Shown piece after piece: positions 1 through 4,465 of a stretch of DNA of 6,187 nucleotides. The position numbers were made by a program, and so were the translations under genes. The stretch's first letter is position 1. Every line of letters begins with the position of its first letter. This DNA comes from Hyphomicrobiales bacterium. Its GTDB lineage: Bacteria; Pseudomonadota; Alphaproteobacteria; Rhizobiales; Xanthobacteraceae. The notes under the pieces are model-generated. The model saw nothing but the letters and a program-made list of their open reading frames with translations. It made no database searches and was not told the DNA's origin. The stretch is taken from NCBI GenBank assembly GCA_016210825.1, contig JACQTM010000398.1:1-6187 (forward strand), in the 5' to 3' direction.

Positions 1-2
1 AT

Positions 3-368
3 ATTTCGGTACCGGTTTCCGCGGTACCCGCCTTCATTGCCGATGCCAATGCGGCGGTCACCGAATTGATACCTGGATGCGTGCCGTTTCCTTTCGGCCA
101 CCTCGGCGACGGCAACATTCACTACAACGTCAACCAGCCACCGGGCGTCGATCGCGCGGCCTTTCTCGCGCGCTGGGAGGAGATCAACGCAACGGTGTTT
201 GCTGTCGTCGCCAAGCACGGGGGGTCGATCTCCGCCGAACATGGCATTGGCGTGCTGAAGCGCGAGCGGCTCCCCGAGGTTAAGGACAAGGTCGCGCTTG
301 AGTTGATGCGCACGCTCAAGCTCACTCTCGATCCGAACAACATCCTCAATCCGGGGAAGGTGATTTGA
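3..368 (+). CDS. FAD-linked oxidase, C-terminal part (D-2-hydroxyglutarate / D-lactate dehydrogenase type); 5' end outside window
   Basis: This is the last ~121 residues of a protein whose start lies before the window; the frame is open from position 3 to the TGA at 366-368. The family (GlcD/D2HGDH-like, usually about 450-480 residues) has an N-terminal FAD-binding PCMH domain, missing here, and a C-terminal substrate/metal domain, which is what remains. Visible hallmarks are GHLGDGNIHYN, whose two histidines correspond to metal ligands in human D2HGDH, then HGGSISAEHGIG with the third ligand glutamate, and the family's usual ending LDPNNILNPGKVI. The enzyme oxidises a D-2-hydroxy acid to the 2-oxo acid and passes electrons from FAD to a carrier. 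The exact substrate (2-hydroxyglutarate, lactate or glycolate) cannot be decided from this fragment. An internal TTG at 66 is not a plausible start because the upstream codons also fit the family. The gene converges on SRAP across a palindromic repeat. Confidence 0.9.
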   Translation: MSVPVSAVPAFIADANAAVTELIPGCVPFPFGHLGDGNIHYNVNQPPGVDRAAFLARWEEINATVFAVVAKHGGSISAEHGIGVLKRERLPEVKDKVALELMRTLKLTLDPNNILNPGKVI

Positions 369-380
369 GACACACTTCAA

Positions 381-522
381 CCCTCCCCCTTGTGGGGAGG
401 GTCGCTCGCCGAGCGTAAGCGAGGTGAGCGGGGTGGGGATGACGCGTTAACGCACACGATCTCTCGACCCCCACCCGCTCGCGACCTTTCGGTCGTTCAC
501 CGCCCTCCCCACAAGGGGAGGG
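381..522. repeat. Palindromic intergenic repeat, copy 1 (CCCTCCCC...GGGGAGGG family)
   Basis: The gap between the two converging stop codons (368 and 539) is almost filled by one imperfect inverted repeat. The left arm is about 381-438 and the right arm about 468-522. Each arm ends in its own perfect 8-bp hairpin: ccctcccc 381-388 with ggggaggg 394-401, and ccctcccc 503-510 with ggggaggg 515-522. Smaller stems occur inside the arms: cgctc/gagcg at 403-415 and cgacc/ggtcg at 482-495. The two arms also match each other as reverse complements, including ggggtgggg near 430-438 against ccccaccc near 469-476. The pattern resembles the mosaic palindromic elements common between genes in Rhizobiales. 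It may act as a bidirectional transcription end or an mRNA-stabilising fold for both neighbours. No open frame across it looks coding. Confidence 0.85.
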
Positions 523-538
523 CAAGAACACATAAAAC

Positions 539-1300
539 TTAGAACAGCGAACCCTGGCGACCTGCCCGCTTCAGCTTTTTCGCGGCTGTGGCGGCCGGAC
601 TTTGTGGAGCGGCGGCTTCGATGCTCGCCGAATTCTCCGCCACCGGCTCAATCAGTCGAGCGTCGTCGTTGGTGACGCGATTGACCGCGATCGAGACCGG
701 ATGCACGGCAAGCAGTCCCTCGCGTGCCGGCATGATCAGCGCGGATGCGGTATCCGCGTCGACCTTCTGGCAATCAAGCCAGAGATCGTAAGCTGCCGGC
801 TCCACGATAACCGGCATGCGAGCGTGCAACGGCGCGAGCAAGGCGTTGGCATGGGTGGTGACGATCGCCCCGCTCTCGGTTTCCTCGCCGTTCGGTCCGT
901 GCCAGCTTTCCCAAAGCCCTGCGAAGGCGAACGGCCCGCCGGATTTGAGATAAATGTAATATGGCTGCTTATGCGTGCCGGCTTGCCGCCATTCGTAGAA
1001 CCCGTCCGCCGGGATGAGGCAACGGCGATGCCGGATGGCGGCGCGGAAGGCAGGCTTTTCTTTCAGTGATTCACCGCGGGCGTTGATCAGCAGCATGAAC
1101 GTGCGCGGATCCTTCACCCAGGATGGGATCAGGCCCCAGCGCACCAGGGCGAAGCGGCGGCGGCCGTCGGCAATCCGCACGATGGGAATTGGCTGGGTCG
1201 GCGCCACGTTGTAGCGCTTGGGAAAATTCGGCTGATCCATGTAGCCGAGCAGCTCACGGATCGCTTCCGGCGACGAGGTGATGGCATAGCGTCCACACAT
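539..1300 (-). CDS. SOS response-associated peptidase (SRAP) family protein, abasic-site DNA-protein crosslinker (YedK/HMCES-like)
   Basis: A 253-residue SRAP protein, close to the usual 220-250. The family binds abasic (AP) sites in single-stranded DNA and shields them through a thiazolidine bond from the N-terminal cysteine. I start it at the ATG at 1300 although the frame stays open upstream to 1384, because Cys must be residue 2 (MCGRYAI), and GGAG lies 7 nt upstream (1308-1311). The extended start would bury the catalytic Cys. Active-site residues match E. coli YedK: Cys2, Asn73 (INARGE), Glu103 (GFYEW) and His159 (PLHARMP). Other family marks are RYNVAPTQ (29-36) and RWGLIPSW (54-61). 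Residues ~220-253 form an Ala/Pro/Lys-rich tail, probably disordered, ending QGSLF, which resembles a beta-clamp binding peptide. It diverges from the Nudix gene. I see no alphaproteobacterial LexA box (GTTC-N7-GTTC) upstream. Confidence 0.95.
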   Translation of the reverse strand: MCGRYAITSSPEAIRELLGYMDQPNFPKRYNVAPTQPIPIVRIADGRRRFALVRWGLIPSWVKDPRTFMLLINARGESLKEKPAFRAAIRHRRCLIPADGFYEWRQAGTHKQPYYIYLKSGGPFAFAGLWESWHGPNGEETESGAIVTTHANALLAPLHARMPVIVEPAAYDLWLDCQKVDADTASALIMPAREGLLAVHPVSIAVNRVTNDDARLIEPVAENSASIEAAAPQSPAATAAKKLKRAGRQGSLF

Positions 1301-1388
1301 GCGTTGGCTCCAGCGATACGCCGACGCACCATGCGTAAAGGAATCGCGCGCGGTAGAATAATCCAAACCAGTAACCGGAAACATCGCC
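1301..1388. promoter_or_regulatory. Divergent intergenic region between SRAP and Nudix genes
   Basis: These 88 bp must hold the start signals for both the SRAP gene (-) and the Nudix gene (+). The clear element is the SRAP Shine-Dalgarno (GGAG on the minus strand, 1308-1311, 7 nt from the ATG). For the Nudix gene only a weak GGA at 1377-1379 is visible, 9 nt before the TTG start. A GANTC site (gaatc) sits at 1341-1345, a possible CcrM methylation target. I found no good sigma-70 -35/-10 pair and no GTTC-N7-GTTC LexA operator on either strand. Confidence 0.5.
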
Positions 1389-1829
1389 TTGACCGATCGC
1401 AGCTATCCCGAACGGCCCTATCTCGCGGTAAGCGCCGCGATCATCCGCGATGGCCATGTGTTGATCGTGCGCCGCGCGCGTAGCCCCGCCGAAGGCCTTT
1501 ACACATTGCCTGGCGGCGTAGTGGAGGCGGGTGAAACGCTCCACGACGCGCTTTGTCGCGAAGTCCGCGAGGAGACGGGGCTAACGATCGAGCCAGTCGC
1601 GCAGGCCGGCGAACGCGAAGTGATCGCGCGCGACGCCGCTGGCCGTGTCTCGCGTCACTTCGTCATCCTCGCCTTCGTCGCGCGCTGGGTCGCCGGTGAG
1701 CCGAAGCTCAATGCCGAGCTCGCCGAGGCGCGCTGGCTACGGCCGGCCGAGATCAAAGGCCTGCGCACCACCGAGGGGCTTGCCGAGATCGTGGCCAACG
1801 CATTCGAGCACATGGAAGGCGGCGAATAA
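1389..1829 (+). CDS. Nudix hydrolase
   Basis: A 146-residue single-domain Nudix protein, normal for the family. Nudix enzymes hydrolyse nucleoside diphosphates linked to another group, using Mg2+ held by the Nudix box. The box is complete at residues 43-65 and fits GX5EX7REUXEEXGU: G43, E49, then REVREETGL from R57. An N-terminal strand (YLAVSAAII) and GLYTLPGG just before the box are typical of COG1051-type ADP-ribose pyrophosphatase-like members. The substrate cannot be read from sequence; ADP-ribose-like, NADH-like or oxidised nucleotides are all possible. I use TTG at 1389: the frame has a stop at 1359-1361, no ATG or GTG lies between, and the residues just after TTG fit the family. The Shine-Dalgarno is weak (GGA, 9 nt). 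The stop is immediately followed by ATG at 1830, so coupling to the next gene is possible. Confidence 0.92.
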   Translation: MTDRSYPERPYLAVSAAIIRDGHVLIVRRARSPAEGLYTLPGGVVEAGETLHDALCREVREETGLTIEPVAQAGEREVIARDAAGRVSRHFVILAFVARWVAGEPKLNAELAEARWLRPAEIKGLRTTEGLAEIVANAFEHMEGGE

Positions 1830-1907
1830 ATGTCGTGGCTAGGTCAAGCGCGTACGACAGTTTTTGCGTGGCTTGCGGCCAGCGTGCGGACATCGCATAA
1901 CTCGGCG

Positions 1908-2288
1908 ATGCTCAAGCGGATATTCATAATCGGGCTTGCCGTCATCACATTAAGCATCACGCCCGCCCGCGCAGCGCCAAACAATCCAAACGTGCTTGAC
2001 AACGACTTGCAGCGCCTCGCGGAAATTCTTGGCGCCCTGCATTATCTGCGTGCGATCTGTGGCGCCAACGAAGGCCAGAAATGGCGCAACGAGATGCAGG
2101 CGCTCATCGATGCCGAGGCGCAAGGGGCGGAGCGCAAGGCCAAGCTGACCGCCGGCTTCAACCGCGGTTATCGCGGCTTCCAGCAGACCTATCGCACCTG
2201 CACGCCGGCGGCCGGTATCACCATCCGCCGTTACCTGCAGGAAGGCGCCAAGATTTCGCGCGACATCACCGCGCGCTACGCGAACTGA
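1908..2288 (+). CDS. TIGR02301 (DUF2385) family exported protein of unknown function
   Basis: A 126-residue secreted or periplasmic protein. I recognise the TIGR02301/DUF2385 pattern from LQRLAEILGALHYLR (34-48), QKWRNEMQALIDAEA (57-71), GFNRGYRGFQQTYRTCTP (83-100) and the ending RDITARYAN. The family is known from alphaproteobacteria and has no assigned function. Residues 1-22 form a clear signal peptide (MLKRIF, hydrophobic core, then ARA before APNN). Two cysteines, C51 and C98, could form a disulfide in the periplasm. I prefer the ATG at 1908 because it gives a normal signal peptide. An in-frame ATG at 1830, directly after the Nudix TAA and with AAGG 10 nt upstream, would add 26 residues. 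The 1908 start has no good Shine-Dalgarno, so the choice is open. It may be co-transcribed with the Nudix gene. Confidence 0.85.
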   Translation: MLKRIFIIGLAVITLSITPARAAPNNPNVLDNDLQRLAEILGALHYLRAICGANEGQKWRNEMQALIDAEAQGAERKAKLTAGFNRGYRGFQQTYRTCTPAAGITIRRYLQEGAKISRDITARYAN

Positions 2289-2313
2289 GCGGCTTTCCCC
2301 CGTTAACCTTTCC

Positions 2314-2319
2314 TAAAAT
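2314..2319 (+). promoter_or_regulatory. Possible -10 element upstream of the 88-residue gene
   Basis: TAAAAT matches the sigma-70 -10 consensus at 5 of 6 positions, but the bases 16-18 nt upstream do not resemble a -35. If used, transcription would start near 2325 and give a leader of about 80 nt that contains the terminator hairpin at 2373-2396. An overlapping TTAA-N7-TAAA (2303-2317) resembles a CtrA site with one mismatch. Confidence 0.3.
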
Positions 2320-2372
2320 TGCGGGATTGCGGCGCTGCGGCACATGCTAACGTCGTTCGCGTAAGCGTTACA

Positions 2373-2396
2373 GCGCGCATCACGCGCGCCTTTTTT
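2373..2396 (+). terminator. Intrinsic terminator, possibly a leader attenuator
   Basis: A perfect 6-bp stem gcgcgc (2373-2378) / gcgcgc (2384-2389) with loop atcac is followed by C and six T (2391-2396). This is the standard rho-independent form. It lies 85 nt after the stop of the TIGR02301 gene, so it could simply end that transcript. However, the T-run directly abuts the Shine-Dalgarno AAGGA (2397-2401) of the next gene, so any mRNA for that gene starting upstream must read through it. An alternative pairing, gcgctg 2332-2337 with cagcgc 2371-2376, would use up the 5' arm and block the terminator. Confidence 0.7.
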
Positions 2397-2405
2397 AAGG
2401 ACGAT

Positions 2406-2672
2406 ATGAGCCGTTTGCAGCGCCGCGATCCGGGACACGACCCGTCACCGGACGACGAACAAAAGAAGGTCGCCCTCGGCTATGTCCAGGAGGCCTGGGC
2501 GGAAGCGCGCCTCGACGGCATCGACGGCGACTGCATGGCGCAGACCTGCCTGTTCGCGGCGCTCGCCGAGTTCGTCACCACCTATGGCGAGGAAGCCGCC
2601 GCGGGTTACGCGGAAGGGCTTGCAGGGCGCATCCGCAACGGCGAATTCTCCATCGATCTGTCGCGCCAATAG
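2406..2672 (+). CDS. Small hypothetical protein (88 aa), cytoplasmic
   Basis: I do not recognise a named family. The ATG at 2406 is chosen because AAGGA lies 4 nt upstream (2397-2401); the frame is open further up, but that part crosses the terminator hairpin and reads as low-quality sequence. The protein has no signal peptide or membrane segment. Residues 1-20 are polar and charged, rich in Arg, Asp and Pro (RRDPGHDPSPDDEQK). From residue ~18 to ~78 it looks mainly helical, with amphipathic stretches around VALGYVQEAWAEARLDG and the Ala/Glu-rich TTYGEEAAAGYAEGLAGRIRNG. There are two cysteines (C43, C48), not in a recognised metal motif. Codon use matches the neighbouring genes, with strong G/C at third positions, which supports real coding. 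It is preceded by a possible attenuator and followed by a 96-bp gap with a long inverted repeat. Confidence 0.75.
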   Translation: MSRLQRRDPGHDPSPDDEQKKVALGYVQEAWAEARLDGIDGDCMAQTCLFAALAEFVTTYGEEAAAGYAEGLAGRIRNGEFSIDLSRQ

Positions 2673-2686
2673 CGTCCCGATGTGAT

Positions 2687-2731
2687 TGCATTTTCGTCGG
2701 CTAAGTGGCGCGCGCACCGCGTGAAAATGCA
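2687..2731. repeat. Perfect 9-bp inverted repeat in the gap before the exported 222-aa gene
   Basis: The arm tgcattttc (2687-2695) is exactly mirrored by gaaaatgca (2723-2731) across a 27-nt GC-rich spacer. It begins 15 nt after the stop of the 88-residue gene and ends 37 nt before the ATG at 2769. There is no T-run after it, so it is not a standard intrinsic terminator. It may be an RNA fold at the 3' end of the upstream mRNA or a pair of protein-binding half-sites. Confidence 0.6.
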
Positions 2732-2739
2732 TTAAGCTT

Positions 2740-2763
2740 CGATTCGGAAATCGTCCGGCGGAC
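2740..2763 (+). promoter_or_regulatory. Two small hairpins over the translation start region of the 222-aa gene
   Basis: Stem cgatt/aatcg (2740-2744 with 2749-2753) is followed by stem gtcc/ggac (2753-2756 with 2760-2763); they share one base, so they may compete. The only Shine-Dalgarno candidate for the ATG at 2769 is GGA (2760-2762, 6 nt before the ATG). It lies inside the 3' arm of the second hairpin and could be partly hidden. A GANTC site (gattc) lies at 2741-2745. Confidence 0.35.
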
Positions 2764-2768
2764 TTTCC

Positions 2769-3437
2769 ATGCCGCTTCGTCTTTCATTGCTCATCCTCGT
2801 CGCCGCGCTGCTTGTTAGCGGCAACGCCTTCGCACAGAAAAAAATCCGCACCGAGACGATCCGCGCGCCCGAAGCCGCGGCCCCCGCCCCGGCGCCCGAC
2901 AACGGCAAAGCCACCGCCCCGCAGCCAAAATCGAGTGTGCAAGCGCCGCCGCGCGGGCAACAGAAACCGGCATTGCCCGAAATCATCACCGATCTGACAC
3001 GCCTGCCAGCGCCGGTCGCACGCATGCGCGAACGCATCCTTACGGCGGCGCGCTCCGGCGATTTGCAAAAACTCGTCACCGTCATGCAGAGCAACGAGAC
3101 GCTGCCGATCTTCACCTTCTCCAACGACAAGGATCCGCTCGCTTATTGGAAAGCAAACTATCCCGATTCCGGCGGCATTGAAGTCCTGTCGATCTTGACG
3201 ACGATTCTGCAAACCGGCTTCGTTCATGTGGACGCCGGCACGCCGCAAGAAATGTATCTGTGGCCGTATTTTGCCCGCACGGAGATCAAGACACTGACGC
3301 CGGAGCAGCGCGTAGAGCTGTTCCGCATCGTCACCGGCTCCGACTACAAGGACATGATTGAATTCGGTGCTTACAACTTCTATCGCCTCGGCATCTCGCC
3401 TGACGGAACCTGGCAGTTCTTCGTCGCCGGCGACTGA
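2769..3437 (+). CDS. Conserved exported hypothetical protein with Pro/Ala-rich linker
   Basis: A 222-residue protein with a clear signal peptide at 1-22 (MPLRLSLL, hydrophobic core, AFA before QKK), so it is periplasmic or secreted; no lipobox cysteine or other membrane segment is present. Residues ~33-70 are a Pro/Ala/Gln-rich, probably disordered linker. Residues ~75-222 look like a compact domain: LPAPVARMRERILTAARSGD (79-98), a KDPLAYWK stretch (121-128), GGIEVLSILTTILQTGFVHVD (135-155), EMYLWPYFA (161-169), LTPEQRVELFRIVTG (176-190) and the ending ISPDGTWQFFVAGD. I recall similar rhizobial proteins without a function and assign no family name. The aromatic-rich motifs could bind a ligand or peptidoglycan, but that is speculation. 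ATG 2769 is chosen for the signal peptide. Its stop lies 5 bp from the stop of the converging response regulator. Confidence 0.85.
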   Translation: MPLRLSLLILVAALLVSGNAFAQKKIRTETIRAPEAAAPAPAPDNGKATAPQPKSSVQAPPRGQQKPALPEIITDLTRLPAPVARMRERILTAARSGDLQKLVTVMQSNETLPIFTFSNDKDPLAYWKANYPDSGGIEVLSILTTILQTGFVHVDAGTPQEMYLWPYFARTEIKTLTPEQRVELFRIVTGSDYKDMIEFGAYNFYRLGISPDGTWQFFVAGD

Positions 3438-3442
3438 CGACT

Positions 3443-4213
3443 TCAACTCTGCCTGATCGGTCTGAGCCCGTAACAGCTGTACAGCACCGCGTCGATGTCG
3501 GCCGGAAAGAACGGCTTTTTCAGGAACGCAGCCGCGCCGGCCGCGCGCGCCCGGGTAGCGATTGCTTCATCCTGGGTCGACGTCATGATCACGACGATGA
3601 CATTTGGCCGCGCCAGCTTGAGTTCGGCGAGGGTGGCGAAGCCGTCGAGGCCGGGCATGTTGTAGTCGAGGAAAACCATGTCATGGCCTTCCTCGCGAAC
3701 CTTCCGGACCGCGCCGGCGCCATCGCCGGCTTCGGCGATCTCCAGCTTGAAGCGGCTGGCCGCCAAAATCTTCTTCACGATGTTGCGCATGGTCGATGAA
3801 TCGTCCACCACCAGCGCGCGGCATGGCATACTTGCGCGAATGCAGCCGTCAAAAGCCCTGCGCGCCTCTTCCACAACCACGGGCTTTTGGATCGTGGCGT
3901 CGGGCGCGACTGCCGGATCGGCGAATGCAATGGTCTCCACCGATGGGAGGGTGAGAACCACGATCAGCGGCGGGTTCGCCGCCTCGCGCGCGGCCTTGAC
4001 GATTGCGCCCTGCTCGGATGTTGCGAGCGCGCCGCTGATAAGAACAATATCGACGTCGCCGCGGGAGAGGATGGCTCTGGCCTTGGTGGCGCTCTCCGCT
4101 TCCACGATATCAGCGGGCACGGACGTCATCGCTCCGCCCTGACGTATGAGATCGCGCTCATGCTCATGCGCGCTTACAATAAGCACGCGCAGCGAAATCA
4201 GATCGCCGCTCAT
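3443..4213 (-). CDS. Two-receiver response regulator: degenerate REC followed by intact CheY-like REC, no output domain
   Basis: The 256 residues hold two receiver (REC) domains and nothing else. REC2 (about 131-250) is intact: acidic pair D137/D138 (VVDDSS), phospho-acceptor D183 (FLDYNMPG), T211 (VVIMTS) and K233 (FLKKPF). It should accept phosphate from a histidine kinase. REC1 (about 7-125) keeps the fold pattern (LRVLIVSA, VDIVLISG, PPLIVVLTLP, ATIQKP) but has S14-A15 where the acidic pair should be and S60 at the phospho-acceptor position, so it cannot be phosphorylated normally. It keeps T88 and K110. With no DNA-binding or enzymatic domain, it probably works by protein contact, as CheY-like regulators do. 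ATG 4213 has GGGGAA about 6 nt upstream. No kinase gene is visible nearby, so its partner and process are unknown. It is divergent from ygfZ. Confidence 0.92.
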   Translation of the reverse strand: MSGDLISLRVLIVSAHEHERDLIRQGGAMTSVPADIVEAESATKARAILSRGDVDIVLISGALATSEQGAIVKAAREAANPPLIVVLTLPSVETIAFADPAVAPDATIQKPVVVEEARRAFDGCIRASMPCRALVVDDSSTMRNIVKKILAASRFKLEIAEAGDGAGAVRKVREEGHDMVFLDYNMPGLDGFATLAELKLARPNVIVVIMTSTQDEAIATRARAAGAAAFLKKPFFPADIDAVLYSCYGLRPIRQS

Positions 4214-4465
4214 GATCGTTCCCCAAGCCCCAGCGTGCCGCTAATTACCGGCTTTGCGGCGCAATTCCAATCCACACGTATCGGTTGTGGAAAACTAAAT
4301 CCCTGGGGTGGCCCCGATTGTCTCCGGTTTATCGCGAGTTCCAGCTCGCCGGCTGGCGGCCTCTCCCTTTTTGATCCCCCATTTTCGGCGGCAGGCGAAT
4401 CCGAAATCTTGCGATGGCGCGTGAGCGCCTTACGTTTTACGGCGTCTTCTGGCAAAGGTTACGGT
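4214..4465. promoter_or_regulatory. 252-bp divergent intergenic region between the response regulator and ygfZ
   Basis: This region must hold promoters for both directions. On the minus strand a Shine-Dalgarno GGGGAA precedes the regulator ATG. On the plus strand AAAGG (4454-4458) lies 7 nt before the ygfZ ATG. Near ygfZ a weak sigma-70 candidate is TTGCGA (4409-4414), 16 nt, TACGTT (4431-4436). Two stems are visible: tttcgg 4383-4388 with ccgaaa 4401-4406, and ggcgc 4416-4420 with gcgcc 4425-4429 around a GTGA loop. A GANTC site lies at 4397-4401. Frames that stay open across the region look like chance reading and I call no gene. Confidence 0.5.

Noticed and set aside
602..1069. 155-residue plus-strand frame
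   Set aside because: Shadow of the SRAP gene, whose active-site residues are all in the minus frame.
1301..1384. In-frame 28-residue upstream extension of the SRAP gene
   Set aside because: It would bury the catalytic Cys that must follow the initiator Met; a good GGAG site precedes the ATG at 1300.
1301..1388. LexA/SOS operator for the SRAP gene
   Set aside because: No GTTC-N7-GTTC on either strand, despite the family's SOS-associated name.
2784..3446. 220-residue minus-strand frame opposite the exported protein
   Set aside because: High-GC shadow; the plus frame has a signal peptide and ordered motifs, and the minus frame would overlap the end of the response regulator.
4236..4262. Sigma-54-like TGG...TTGC upstream of the response regulator (minus strand)
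   Set aside because: The spacing between the GG and GC elements is one base short of the required 10.
4210..4455. 81-residue minus-strand frame whose stop overlaps the response regulator start
   Set aside because: The ATGA-like overlap is attractive, but it starts with TTG, has no visible ribosome site or domain, and reads as low-complexity basic/polar sequence from an intergenic region.
3887..4465. Long upstream open extension of the ygfZ frame
   Set aside because: It is antisense to the response regulator, shows no family similarity, and a Shine-Dalgarno with normal spacing supports ATG 4466.
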